From assembly GCF_002998295.1 (NCBI RefSeq), contig NZ_CP027226.1, forward strand, positions 1,346,001 to 1,410,000: 64,000 nucleotides of DNA, written 5' to 3'. The notes under the pieces were generated by a model, which was not told the origin of the DNA, searched no databases, and worked only from the letters and a program-made list of their open reading frames with translations. The translations under genes and the position numbers were made by a program. Of the stretch, positions 1 to 8,488 are shown in pieces. Source of the stretch: Fastidiosipila sanguinis (GTDB taxonomy: Bacteria > Bacillota > Clostridia > Saccharofermentanales > Fastidiosipilaceae). Numbering within the stretch: position 1 is the stretch's first letter; every line of letters starts with the position of its first letter.

Positions 1-88
1 ACCAGATACTTACCAGTGCTACTGTTCCTAATTCAACTGCCAAAAATAATAGACTTAAAACCAACCAAAAAATCCAAGCTTGATCCAT
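1..88 (-). CDS. NfeD-like membrane protein, N-terminal fragment
   Basis: Only the first 29 codons lie in the window; the gene continues past position 1. The ATG at 88 has a perfect AGGAGG six bases upstream (95-100). The peptide begins MDQAWIFWLV and continues as one hydrophobic helix with a Glu-Leu-Gly step, which resembles the first membrane segment of NfeD/YuaF-family proteins, partners of membrane stomatin-like proteins and proteases. That assignment rests on a short stretch and could be wrong. The IS30 element sits just upstream of this gene and may have separated it from its promoter. Confidence 0.5.
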   Translation of the reverse strand, partial: MDQAWIFWLVLSLLFLAVELGTVALVSIW

Positions 89-179
89 AAATAACCTCCT
101 ATCCTAATAATTAAGGAAGAGTTTTGTTTTCCTTGTTTAATTATATTTTACCATAATAATTTTGGCAATAATTTCTGTA

Positions 180-194
180 CTAGGCCAGATTCGG
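180..194. repeat. 15-bp direct repeat, left flank of IS30 element
   Basis: CTAGGCCAGATTCGG is repeated exactly at 1434-1448 and brackets the IS30-family element. It is best explained as a target-site duplication, much longer than the 2-4 bp usual for IS30. Confidence 0.8.
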
Positions 195-1433
195 TGTAAA
201 GTGCAACATAAACTGAAATTGTTTTTTGTACAATGTTAATTGTTTACGCTATGGCTAAATATTTACTATTTGCACTGTTTCCTTCTAATACTTTCCTTGG
301 GTAACTATTAATAAATTCCTCTAATTTATTTATTTCTCTCTGTGGTATATCTTTTAGTTTTGTACCTTTAGGAATAAAATATCGGATAAATCCATTTAGA
401 TTTTCATTGCTTCCTCGCTCCCAAGATGAGTATGCATGCGCATAATAAACACTAGTTCTATATTTCTCACTATGTATAGATTTTTCCATGCTTTTCCAGT
501 CTTGAAACTCTGCTCCATTATCTACCGTTATACTCTTAAACTTTTCTCTAAATGCTCTTGCTCCTAGTTTTCTTTCTATAGAATTAAGCTTCTTTACTAC
601 AGATTCTTGTCTTTGCGTATTTATCTTTAAAATAATGCATTCTCTTGTACATCGATCTACAAGTGTCAATAAACAAGTCCTATCTCCCTTACTAGACTCT
701 ATACAATCCATCTCCCAGTGCCCCGTCTCTGTACGCTCTTCTATAGCTTTTGGTCTATGGTTTATTCTCTTCTTATCTGGTGGAGATAAGCGCTTTTCTA
801 TATAGCGTTTTCTTTGTCTAGGTTTATTTCCTTTACGTGGAAGGTCTTTCATTGTTACTTCTAGGAAGACTTCTTTTTCTACATAGTTGTAAATAGTTCT
901 AGTACAAAGTCTTTTATCTGTAGGCCAGCCAACTCTGTCAAAATACATTGTTATTGCTGCTGGAGAGAATTTAAGATTATTTATTCTATTCATCTCTTTT
1001 CCTATTAGCATGTTTTCTATTATTTTGGCTAATATATGGTCGTTACTAATCTTTAAAGATGGTCCTTTATTACTCCAAGTTTTTTCTACTGTTTTCTGAG
1101 CTACTACAGAGGAATATGCTGTGTATTCTTCTAGCATAGAATTCTTTTGTTTGACTTTACCGCGTTTTAGTTCTCTAGATAGAGTTGCTTCACTCCAGCC
1201 TAATATCTTTGCTAACTCTTTTTGATTTAATTTATCTTTTTTAGGTCGCTTCAAATTCTCATTATATAAATACTCTAGATGCTTTCTATCTTCTATTGTT
1301 AAATGCTGACCTGCTTCTCTTTTCCTGATATAATGTAATTGGCTCATACGATCCTCCTTTGTTTCGTTTTTCCAATTAACATTGTACAGGATTGTTTGAG
1401 CCTTTATTATTTCAGTTTATTTTACAACTCGCC
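195..1433 (-). mobile_element. Complete IS30-family insertion sequence
   Basis: A 1239-bp element with one intact transposase gene. The outer 25 bases at each end form an imperfect inverted repeat (about 18 of 25 match without gaps), whose inner part ATAAACTGAAAT is identical on both sides. A further pair of inverted GTACAATGTTAATTG segments lies inside the ends. The exact 15-bp direct repeats immediately outside mark the borders. It sits in the intergenic region between the NfeD-like gene and the thioesterase gene. With intact coding sequence and perfect flanking repeats, it looks recent and potentially active. Confidence 0.85.
244..1347 (-). CDS. IS30-family transposase
   Basis: A DDE transposase of 367 residues, which cuts and rejoins the element's ends. 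An N-terminal HTH region (about 17-65) contains the IS30-type run ELAKILGWSEATLSREL. A middle basic region precedes the catalytic core (about 205-345). Catalytic acidic residues are visible in GHWEMDCIE, in ITVDNGAEF and in the downstream SNENLNGFIR motif typical of IS30. The length is normal for the family and there are no internal stops. The ATG at 1347 is preceded by AAGGAGG. It is the only gene of the element. Confidence 0.95.
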   Translation of the reverse strand: MSQLHYIRKREAGQHLTIEDRKHLEYLYNENLKRPKKDKLNQKELAKILGWSEATLSRELKRGKVKQKNSMLEEYTAYSSVVAQKTVEKTWSNKGPSLKISNDHILAKIIENMLIGKEMNRINNLKFSPAAITMYFDRVGWPTDKRLCTRTIYNYVEKEVFLEVTMKDLPRKGNKPRQRKRYIEKRLSPPDKKRINHRPKAIEERTETGHWEMDCIESSKGDRTCLLTLVDRCTRECIILKINTQRQESVVKKLNSIERKLGARAFREKFKSITVDNGAEFQDWKSMEKSIHSEKYRTSVYYAHAYSSWERGSNENLNGFIRYFIPKGTKLKDIPQREINKLEEFINSYPRKVLEGNSANSKYLAIA

Positions 1434-1448
1434 CTAGGCCAGATTCGG
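1434..1448. repeat. 15-bp direct repeat, right flank of IS30 element
   Basis: Exact copy of 180-194, directly outside the right inverted repeat of the IS30 element. Confidence 0.8.
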
Positions 1449-1491
1449 AGTTTTTACATTTTCTTTAACAATTGTGAAGTGAGTGCAAATC

Positions 1492-1519
1492 AACACTAAC
1501 AGTGTTTACTCTGTGTTAG
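1492..1519 (+). promoter_or_regulatory. Overlapping inverted repeats upstream of thioesterase gene
   Basis: AACACT-AAC-AGTGTT (1492-1506) is a perfect palindrome with a 3-base spacer. Its right part also belongs to a second inverted repeat, CTAACA (1496-1501) with TGTTAG (1514-1519). They lie about 45-70 bases before the thioesterase start and could be an operator or mutually exclusive hairpins. No clear -35/-10 pair is visible, so function is inferred from position only. Confidence 0.3.
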
Positions 1520-1562
1520 AATTTTGGCTATGTATTTAATTTATTAGATAAGGAATTGACGT

Positions 1563-2468
1563 ATGAAGTTTAATAATCTACAAGAATTTAGGGAAGCTCT
1601 ACAGAATGTAGCTGCTGACAAGGCTTATAACACTGAAGAAGCATACTTAAATTCTGGAAATATTGAGGATTACTTTTTTAAGAAAAATCTGCTCGCTTAC
1701 AAAAAGTTTCACATTGAATCTAGTCAAAGTGACAACAAAGACAAGGTTCATTTGGCATTTATATTTTCTTTTTTCGAGGTAATTGCGGGCGAACATAGCG
1801 AGAACATCGGCATTCATTATACTGATATGCGTAGCAAAAACCAAACTTGGATATTGAATAGAATTGATCTGGATATTAAAGCTTTGCCCAACAAATACGA
1901 TAATATTAGAGTATACACCTGGCAATCTAAGCAAAGTGCTGTCGGTTTTTACCGTGAATTCTTAGTATTTAATGAAAATAATGAAGCAATAATTGCAGCT
2001 AGAAGTTTCTGGTCAATTATGGATCTAAGTTCCAGGACAATTATCCCAAGTAATGAGATAGTAGCAAGCCAAGAAAATCCGTTCATCCTTCCGGTCAAAA
2101 CTACAAATGCTAAACTAAAAAGTATTAAAGCAAGCCTTCCTGAAGATGACAATAAAATTAGCTATAAATACCTAATCGGCTGTAGCGATCTCGATGCTAA
2201 CAATCACGTAAATAATACACGCTATATAAATATGGTTATAAACGCTGTGGACTTTCTCAATTTAGGCTTGGACATAGAAAGTTTCGAGGTCAATTACACG
2301 AGCGAATTGGTCAAAGGCGATCTCGTATCAATTGAAGCAAGTATAGTTGAAGAGACCAATGAATATTATTCACTTGCAGTCTACATTAAATTCTTAGATA
2401 ATTTAATCGAATCTAATAAACAAGAAGAGCATGATTCACTAAAAGCATTAGTTAAACTTAGAAAATAA
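1563..2468 (+). CDS. Acyl-ACP thioesterase (FatA family)
   Basis: Predicted to hydrolyse long-chain acyl-ACP and release free fatty acid in the cytoplasm. The 301-residue protein shows the double hot-dog arrangement of family PF01643: a first domain at about 48-170 and a second at about 195-300. The second contains DLDANNHVNNTRY near residues 207-219, the Asn/His active-site segment of this family. A roughly 45-residue N-terminal extension has no recognisable domain. The start is ATG with AAGGA eight bases upstream. It is followed at a distance of about 100 bases by three acyl-CoA synthetase genes on the same strand, which suggests a shared role in releasing and reactivating fatty acids. The IS30 element ends just upstream and may affect expression. 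Confidence 0.85.
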   Translation: MKFNNLQEFREALQNVAADKAYNTEEAYLNSGNIEDYFFKKNLLAYKKFHIESSQSDNKDKVHLAFIFSFFEVIAGEHSENIGIHYTDMRSKNQTWILNRIDLDIKALPNKYDNIRVYTWQSKQSAVGFYREFLVFNENNEAIIAARSFWSIMDLSSRTIIPSNEIVASQENPFILPVKTTNAKLKSIKASLPEDDNKISYKYLIGCSDLDANNHVNNTRYINMVINAVDFLNLGLDIESFEVNYTSELVKGDLVSIEASIVEETNEYYSLAVYIKFLDNLIESNKQEEHDSLKALVKLRK

Positions 2469-2574
2469 ATTAGAATTATAGAATAATAGGTGTCGAGCTC
2501 TTGAGAACTAATTAAATGGATTCTAGAAGAGCAATTAAAATAGTTAGTTTGCAATAATACTTATGGAGAAAACT

Positions 2575-4440
2575 ATGTTTAGAAATGATGAAAGAATATA
2601 TAAATATCCTTTACACCAAGTTACTGAATTAAATGACTTACGTGAGATGGCAGAAAACAGTGCTGAGAAATATGCAGACAAAAATGCCTATTTTCTCAAA
2701 GATCCTGTAGCCTTGCGAGAGCTTGATCCTAGATCTCCAGAAGCACAGAACTTCAAGGTCAATCCTAAGGACGATTATAGAGGCGTAAGCTATTCTGAGT
2801 TTAATAACGACAGACTTGCTCTAGGAACTGCTTTGCACAATCAAGGTCTCAATATGAATGAGAAAGTTGTAATCCTATCCGAGACCCGTTATGAGTGGTA
2901 CGTTAGTTACTTAACCACCGTTTCTGGACTTGCTGTTGTCTGCCCAATGGATATTGCTCTAATGGATAATGAGTTGGAGAACTTACTCAACAGATCTGAA
3001 GCTAGCACAATCTTCTTCACTAGTAAGCAAGAGAGCAAGCTTAAAGCAATTAAGGATAATCTAAAATTTGCTAAACATTTCATTTCTTACGATTTGCCAA
3101 GCGAAGAGACCAAGATTTGTTTACCTGAAGGCGCCAAACTAGATTTCTTCTGGGACTTAATCGATGAAGGAAATTTACTCCGAGACAAGGCAAACTTCGA
3201 ATATGACAAGTTACCAATAGATAGAGAGGCACTGGCTGTACTCCTCTTCACATCAGGAACTACATCAACTGCCAAGGCAGTAATGCTTAGCCACAAGAAC
3301 TTAATCACCAACGTTATGGACTCCTGTAGAATGATTCAGTTCGATGAAAATGACTCTGTGCTTTCTGTATTGCCATTGCACCATACTTATGAAGCTACAG
3401 CTGGTTTCCTGATTCCACATTATTTCGGTGGTACAGTTGCTATGTGTGATGGTCTGCGTCATATTACCCACAACATGCAACAGGCCCAAGTCACAGTCAT
3501 GATTGCAGTACCTTTACTACTAGAAACTATACATAGACAAGTCAAGAAAAAAATTGAAGCCGACGAAAACTTAGAAAAGAAATTCAATCTTGCTGTTAGA
3601 GTTACAAGATTCTTAAATAAATTTAATATTGATATACGTAAAAAAGTTTTCAAAAACATCCATGATACTTTTGGCGGCAAATTGCGCTATATAATTTGTG
3701 GTGGTGCAGCCGTAGAGCCACAAATCCTACGTGAGCTGAATGAATGGGGATTAAATGCGTTCCAAGGCTATGGACTGACAGAAGCATCTCCTATATTTGC
3801 TGTTAATAGACCAGATTATCATGAAGACGCTGCTACAGGATTGCCAATGCCAAGTACTGAAGTTAAGATTATTAACCCAGATGACAAAGGCATAGGAGAG
3901 ATTATAGGTCGTGGTCCAAGTATAATGATCGGCTATTATCAAGATGAAGAATTGACCAAAAAAGCTATAGACGAAGATGGCTTCTACCACACTGGAGACT
4001 ACGGATATATAGATGATAGGAATTTCGTCTACATTACTGGTCGTGAAGCTAATATAATAGTTACAAAAAATGGTAAGAACATCTTCCCTGAAGAGATTGA
4101 ATCTGTCATTCAACAAGAACACCCAATAATTGCTGAGATTGTCGTTTTCGGCGAGCGTGATGCTTCCGGTGAACAAGTCATTACTGCAGAAGTTTATCCA
4201 AACGCGGAAATTATTGAGAAAGATCCAAACCTCAAGGGCGAAGCTTTGACCTCAGAAAAAGTTAGAAAAAGAGTGCGTGAAGTTGTTAATTCAGCCAACT
4301 TAAACTTGGTCCCTTACAAACGTGTCAAGGCTGTAGAACTAAGGGATGAGCCCTTCCCAAGAAACACTTCCAGAAAAATTCTGAGAAACAAAGCACAACG
4401 AAATGTTGATACAGTTGAGTCTGTTAAATCCAATAATTAA
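2575..4440 (+). CDS. Long-chain acyl-CoA synthetase (AMP-forming), copy 1
   Basis: ANL-superfamily adenylating enzyme that activates a carboxylic acid, probably a long-chain fatty acid, with ATP before thioester formation. An upstream in-frame ATG exists at 2563, but 2575 is preferred: GGAG lies six bases before it, and the resulting N-terminus MFRNDERIYKYPLH aligns with the third paralogue. Visible motifs are the P-loop-like LLFTSGTTS (about 222-230), GYGLTE (about 396), the ribose-binding TGDYGYIDD (about 473) and the hinge TGREAN, with catalytic Lys in NTSRKILRNK near the C-terminus. The P-loop differs from the classic TSGTTGxPKG, having Ser and AKA instead. The 621-residue length is normal. 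The next gene starts 11 bases downstream, so the two are probably co-transcribed. Confidence 0.88.
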   Translation: MFRNDERIYKYPLHQVTELNDLREMAENSAEKYADKNAYFLKDPVALRELDPRSPEAQNFKVNPKDDYRGVSYSEFNNDRLALGTALHNQGLNMNEKVVILSETRYEWYVSYLTTVSGLAVVCPMDIALMDNELENLLNRSEASTIFFTSKQESKLKAIKDNLKFAKHFISYDLPSEETKICLPEGAKLDFFWDLIDEGNLLRDKANFEYDKLPIDREALAVLLFTSGTTSTAKAVMLSHKNLITNVMDSCRMIQFDENDSVLSVLPLHHTYEATAGFLIPHYFGGTVAMCDGLRHITHNMQQAQVTVMIAVPLLLETIHRQVKKKIEADENLEKKFNLAVRVTRFLNKFNIDIRKKVFKNIHDTFGGKLRYIICGGAAVEPQILRELNEWGLNAFQGYGLTEASPIFAVNRPDYHEDAATGLPMPSTEVKIINPDDKGIGEIIGRGPSIMIGYYQDEELTKKAIDEDGFYHTGDYGYIDDRNFVYITGREANIIVTKNGKNIFPEEIESVIQQEHPIIAEIVVFGERDASGEQVITAEVYPNAEIIEKDPNLKGEALTSEKVRKRVREVVNSANLNLVPYKRVKAVELRDEPFPRNTSRKILRNKAQRNVDTVESVKSNN

Positions 4441-4451
4441 AGGAGTGTTGT

Positions 4452-6248
4452 ATGTCGTACGGTATTTATAAATATCCTCTTATGGACTTACGTCAGGTTA
4501 GAGATTTGCGTGAGATGCTAAACACATCAGAAGAGCTATATGGAGAGAGAGCTGCTTTTCTAATTAAAGATCCGGTTGCACTACGTGAAGTTGAGCCAAA
4601 GTCTGAAGCTGCACTAGCATATAAGCCAAATCCTAATGATGAGTATAGATCGATTAGTTTCAAGCAGTATGCGAGCGATGTCAGAGCTTTTGGTTCTTAT
4701 TTGAAATCACTAGGCATTCAATCGGATGATAAAGTTGCAATCGTTGCTGAAACACGCTATGAATGGTATGTGTCATATCTCGCAACAGTTAATGGTTTAG
4801 CCATTGTAGTTCCACTAGATAAGAATTTAGGCCCAGCTGAGATTCTTAATAACCTCGAGCGAGCTCAATGCAACACAGTAATTTATTCTAAGGCTACTGC
4901 TGATAAAGTTGAGGCTAACTTGGGCGAGATAAATTTTGTTAAAAACTTCATAAATATGGATTATGTTGCTGACCTTGCTGCCAATCATCCCGAAGTTTAT
5001 TTCTGGGACGTATTAGCAAAAGGATACGCTATTAGAGAGCAAGACAAATCCTATGATAAACTAGAGCTAGATCCAGAAGCTTTCAGTATTTTGCTATTCA
5101 CATCTGGAACCACCTCAAAATCTAAGGCCGTCATGCTCAGTCACAAAAATATCTGTGCAGTTGTAAATGGTGCTCCAAGTATGGTTGACCTAAAAGAAGC
5201 CACTTGCCTATCTATTTTACCTTTGCATCACACCTACGAAGCTACTTGCGGATTCCTTATTCAGATTTATCTAGGTAACACAATTGCTGTAGGCGACGGT
5301 TTACGACACATAGTCAAGAACGCTGATCAAGCAAAAGTAACATTATTTCTAATGGTTCCTGCAATTCTTGAAGCTATTTATAAAACAATTCAGGGTAAAC
5401 TTAACGCTGACCCTAAATTAGCCAAGAAATTCTCATTTGGTCTGAAACTAACTCGCTTCTTAAGAAAGTTTGGTATTGATATACGCAAAAAAGTATTCAA
5501 ATCTGTTCACGATATGTTTGGTGGAGAATTAACACACATTGTTATTGGTGGTGCAGCCATTGAGCCAAAAATTCTAGACTTCTTCAATGATCTAGGCTTT
5601 GCTGCAATTCAAGGATATGGTCTGACTGAGTCATCACCTATATTTGCTCTGAACCGTGAGAAGTACTACGACTCAGCTTCAGCAGGTTTGCCAATACCAT
5701 CAATGGAAGCCAAAATCATCAATAAAGATGCCAATGGCATTGGAGAAATTGTCGGTCGTGGTCCAAGCATTATGATCGGCTACTACCAAGATCCAGAGAG
5801 AACTGCCGAAGCTATTGACTCAGAAGGTTTCTACCACACAGGAGACTACGGTTATATCGACGATAGAGGTTTCATCTATATCACAGGTCGTAAAGCAAAT
5901 ATTATCGTTGCCAAGAATGGTGAAAACGTCTTCCCTGAAGAAGTAGAATTCGTTCTAGAGCGTAATGAGATTATCAAGGAAGTTGTCGTTTATGGTGAGC
6001 GTGATGAGAAATCAGAGCAAATAATTACTGCAGAAATTTTCCCAGATGCTGACTATGTAAAATCTGTCCTTGGAACAACAGATCTAAATGCTCCAGAAGT
6101 TAGAGATGCTGTAGACCAAGCTATTAAAAATTCTAATAGAGAATTAAACACTCAGCAAAAAGTACGTGACTTCCATATTAGAACGGAACCTTTCCCAAGA
6201 AATACTTCTAATAAGATCTTGCGTAATAGACATCAAAAAAACGTTTAG
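4452..6248 (+). CDS. Long-chain acyl-CoA synthetase (AMP-forming), copy 2
   Basis: A 598-residue paralogue of the preceding protein, with the same motifs: LLFTSGTTSKSKAVML (about 215), GYGLTESSPIF (about 389), TGDYGYIDDRGF (about 466) and the C-terminal NTSNKILRN lysine segment. It also shares the family-specific N-terminal stretch LIKDPVALREVEP. Its start lies 11 bases after the previous stop, behind AAAGGAGTG, which indicates an operon. It ends with TAG, showing that UAG is a normal stop in this genome. A terminator follows. Substrate chain length cannot be read from the sequence. Confidence 0.87.
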   Translation: MSYGIYKYPLMDLRQVRDLREMLNTSEELYGERAAFLIKDPVALREVEPKSEAALAYKPNPNDEYRSISFKQYASDVRAFGSYLKSLGIQSDDKVAIVAETRYEWYVSYLATVNGLAIVVPLDKNLGPAEILNNLERAQCNTVIYSKATADKVEANLGEINFVKNFINMDYVADLAANHPEVYFWDVLAKGYAIREQDKSYDKLELDPEAFSILLFTSGTTSKSKAVMLSHKNICAVVNGAPSMVDLKEATCLSILPLHHTYEATCGFLIQIYLGNTIAVGDGLRHIVKNADQAKVTLFLMVPAILEAIYKTIQGKLNADPKLAKKFSFGLKLTRFLRKFGIDIRKKVFKSVHDMFGGELTHIVIGGAAIEPKILDFFNDLGFAAIQGYGLTESSPIFALNREKYYDSASAGLPIPSMEAKIINKDANGIGEIVGRGPSIMIGYYQDPERTAEAIDSEGFYHTGDYGYIDDRGFIYITGRKANIIVAKNGENVFPEEVEFVLERNEIIKEVVVYGERDEKSEQIITAEIFPDADYVKSVLGTTDLNAPEVRDAVDQAIKNSNRELNTQQKVRDFHIRTEPFPRNTSNKILRNRHQKNV

Positions 6249-6314
6249 TAATTGAATCGCTAAATTGTTAAATTGATAATTGTTAAATTTTAAATTTGTT
6301 AAACCGCTTAATCG

Positions 6315-6366
6315 AACTCCATATTTATTAAATTTTCATGAATTTATGCGTATGGAGTTTTATTTT
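6315..6366 (+). terminator. Intrinsic terminator after synthetase copy 2
   Basis: AACTCCATA pairs with TATGGAGTT across a 27-base AT-rich loop, followed by TTTATTTT. It would end the thioesterase/synthetase transcript and separates it from the third synthetase. Confidence 0.65.
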
Positions 6367-6372
6367 GTCAGA

Positions 6373-6407
6373 AAAATACTTTGACTATCAAAGTATTTTG
6401 TTATAAT
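6373..6407 (+). promoter_or_regulatory. Promoter overlapped by FabT-like palindrome
   Basis: AAAATACTTTGA-CTA-TCAAAGTATTTT (6373-6399) is a perfect palindrome with 12-base arms. The -35 element (TTGACT or TTTGAC, 6380-6386) lies inside it, and a TATAAT -10 follows at 6402-6407 with a short 15-16 base spacer. The core TTTGACTATCAAA matches the form I remember for FabT, the MarR-family repressor of fatty-acid synthesis genes (TTTGAnTnTCAAA). Repressor binding here would block RNA polymerase. The palindrome is seen directly; FabT as the binder is inference. Confidence 0.75.
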
Positions 6408-6504
6408 TCAAATACCTAAGCTTAAAAAGTGAAACTTAAGAGCTTAGAAGAATAAGAAAAAAAGAAGTTTAAGAAACTTTTTCTAATTAGAAAGAAGGTA
6501 AACC

Positions 6505-8352
6505 ATGTTTCAAAACAATGAAAAGATGTATTCATACCCACTACACGAATCTTATAGGTCCAGAGATTTACGTGAAATGATTGAGAGAAGCGCAAGCTTG
6601 TACGCAGAAGAGAACGCTTTTTTACTCAAAGACCCAGTTGCTCTACGTGAATTAGATCCTAGATCCGAGGCAGCAATTAATTTCAGAATAAACCCTGATA
6701 ACGAGTATCGTGGAATTACTTATAGACAAGTTAATGAAGATCGCAAAGCCTTAGGATCTGCTATGCTCGATTTAGGCATAAGCAAAGATGATAAAGTAAT
6801 CATCCTAGCTGAAACACGCTATGAATGGTACATTACCTATCTCGCTACAGTTTGTGGTTTGGCAATCATTGCACCAATGGACAAAGAGCTCCCAGCTAAT
6901 GAAGTAGAAAACTTGATCAATCGTTCTGGTGCTAATACAATATTCTACTCACGTTCCCAAGAAGATAAACTACTTGGAATCGCAGATAATATCAAACAAG
7001 TTAAGAATTTAGTTTCTTATGACCTACCAACAGAGAATAGCTCTAAGTTGGCTGGAGAAGACAAAGATCTTTTCTTCTTATGGGATTTAATTAATACCGG
7101 TAATTCAATAAGAGCAAACGGAAATACACAATACGATAACTTGCCTATTGACCCTCGTGCCTTAGCTGTATTGCTATTTACTTCAGGTACAACTGCTAAG
7201 TCAAAAGCTGTAATGCTCTGCCACGACAACCTCTGTGTAAATATCTATGATGTATGTCTAACTGTAGAATTTGATAAAAACGATACCCTGTTATCAGTTC
7301 TTCCACTTCACCACACTTTTGAAGCAACAGCAGGTTTCCTTTTGCCACTTTCAAGAGGTGGTAAAATTGCCATGAACGATGGTCTACGTCATATTGCAAA
7401 AAATCTACAACAATCGAAAACTTCAATTCTTATTGCTGTACCTTTGTTGTTAGAAACTCTCCACAAGACAATTCTGCGTAAAGCTACAGGAGACGCTAAG
7501 GTAGCTAAGAAATATAAGCTAGGTTTAAGCTTGGCGAAAGCTTTAAATAAAATCAAATTAAACTTCAACGACAAAATTTTCGCTGAAATTCACAAAGGTC
7601 TTGGTGGACACTTACGTCTGCTCGTCTGTGGTGGTGCAGCGATTGAACCTCAAATTTTAGCCGACTTTAATGACTGGGGAATTACAGCAATTCAAGGTTA
7701 TGGTGTAACTGAATGCTCACCGATAATCTCTAATAACCGTCCTAAATACAAAGAACATGCTTCAGCGGGTCTACCTACACCTCACGTCGAAGTTAAAATA
7801 ATAAATGAAGACGAAAATGGTATTGGAGAAATCATCGCTCGAGGACCGAACGTCATGCTCGGTTACTACGAAGACCCTGAGAAAACTGCAGAAGCTATTG
7901 ACTCAGAAGGATTCTACCACACCGGAGACTACGGTTACATCGATGATAGAGGTTTCATCTATATAACTGGTCGTAAAGCAAATATCATTGTTACCAAGAA
8001 CGGTAAGAATATTTTCCCAGAAGAAATAGAGTTCGTTCTCCTCAAAGAAAACATCATTGAGGAAGTAGTTGTCTACGGCGAAAGAGACGAGTACGGCGAA
8101 CAAATTATTACTGCTGAGGTTTTCCCTAGTGTTGAGGAACTAGCTAAAGTTCTAGAAACTAACGCAAAAGATATAGATACTAGTGTTTTAACAGGAAGTG
8201 TTGCTGAAGGACTAGTCAAGGATGCAATAAGCAAAGCCAATAAGGAACTACAAAACTTCAAGAAGGTCAAAGACATAGTTCTACGTGCGGAACCATTCCC
8301 AAGAAACACCTCAAAGAAAATTCTTAGAAATAAAGAGCAAAGAAATGTATAA
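6505..8352 (+). CDS. Long-chain acyl-CoA synthetase (AMP-forming), copy 3
   Basis: Third tandem paralogue, 615 residues. It shows LLFTSGTTAKSKAVML (about 224), GYGVTECSPI (about 398), TGDYGYIDD (about 472), TGRKANIIVTKNGKN and the C-terminal NTSKKILRN segment with the catalytic lysine. AGAAGG stands seven bases before the ATG. Unlike the first two copies it has its own promoter with a FabT-like palindrome and its own terminator, so it can be regulated separately by fatty-acid status. The family converts fatty acid, ATP and CoA to acyl-CoA; an acyl-ACP synthetase role is also possible because a thioesterase is nearby. Confidence 0.88.
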   Translation: MFQNNEKMYSYPLHESYRSRDLREMIERSASLYAEENAFLLKDPVALRELDPRSEAAINFRINPDNEYRGITYRQVNEDRKALGSAMLDLGISKDDKVIILAETRYEWYITYLATVCGLAIIAPMDKELPANEVENLINRSGANTIFYSRSQEDKLLGIADNIKQVKNLVSYDLPTENSSKLAGEDKDLFFLWDLINTGNSIRANGNTQYDNLPIDPRALAVLLFTSGTTAKSKAVMLCHDNLCVNIYDVCLTVEFDKNDTLLSVLPLHHTFEATAGFLLPLSRGGKIAMNDGLRHIAKNLQQSKTSILIAVPLLLETLHKTILRKATGDAKVAKKYKLGLSLAKALNKIKLNFNDKIFAEIHKGLGGHLRLLVCGGAAIEPQILADFNDWGITAIQGYGVTECSPIISNNRPKYKEHASAGLPTPHVEVKIINEDENGIGEIIARGPNVMLGYYEDPEKTAEAIDSEGFYHTGDYGYIDDRGFIYITGRKANIIVTKNGKNIFPEEIEFVLLKENIIEEVVVYGERDEYGEQIITAEVFPSVEELAKVLETNAKDIDTSVLTGSVAEGLVKDAISKANKELQNFKKVKDIVLRAEPFPRNTSKKILRNKEQRNV

Positions 8353-8407
8353 TAATCGAAGAGATGTGATGAACATCTTTCAATGATATTTTCTTTTACA
8401 GAAACAG

Positions 8408-8448
8408 AGAAGCCCAACATTGCCTGTTGGGCTTCTTTGTTTTTTTTC
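8408..8448 (+). terminator. Intrinsic terminator after synthetase copy 3
   Basis: A 12-bp perfect stem, AGAAGCCCAACA with TGTTGGGCTTCT around a 5-base loop, followed by TTGTTTTTTTT. It lies between two convergent genes and reads best on the plus strand. Confidence 0.92.
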
Positions 8449-8488
8449 GAATAGATATGTTGGAGAAACTTTTTTGAATTGCGCAAAA

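Noticed and set aside
3751-4176. 141-codon minus-strand frame inside the first acyl-CoA synthetase
   Set aside because: Lies entirely antisense to a well-supported gene, has no ribosome binding site and no recognisable domain.
8073-8486. 137-codon minus-strand frame over the end of the third synthetase and its terminator
   Set aside because: Runs through a strong terminator hairpin and is antisense to conserved coding sequence.
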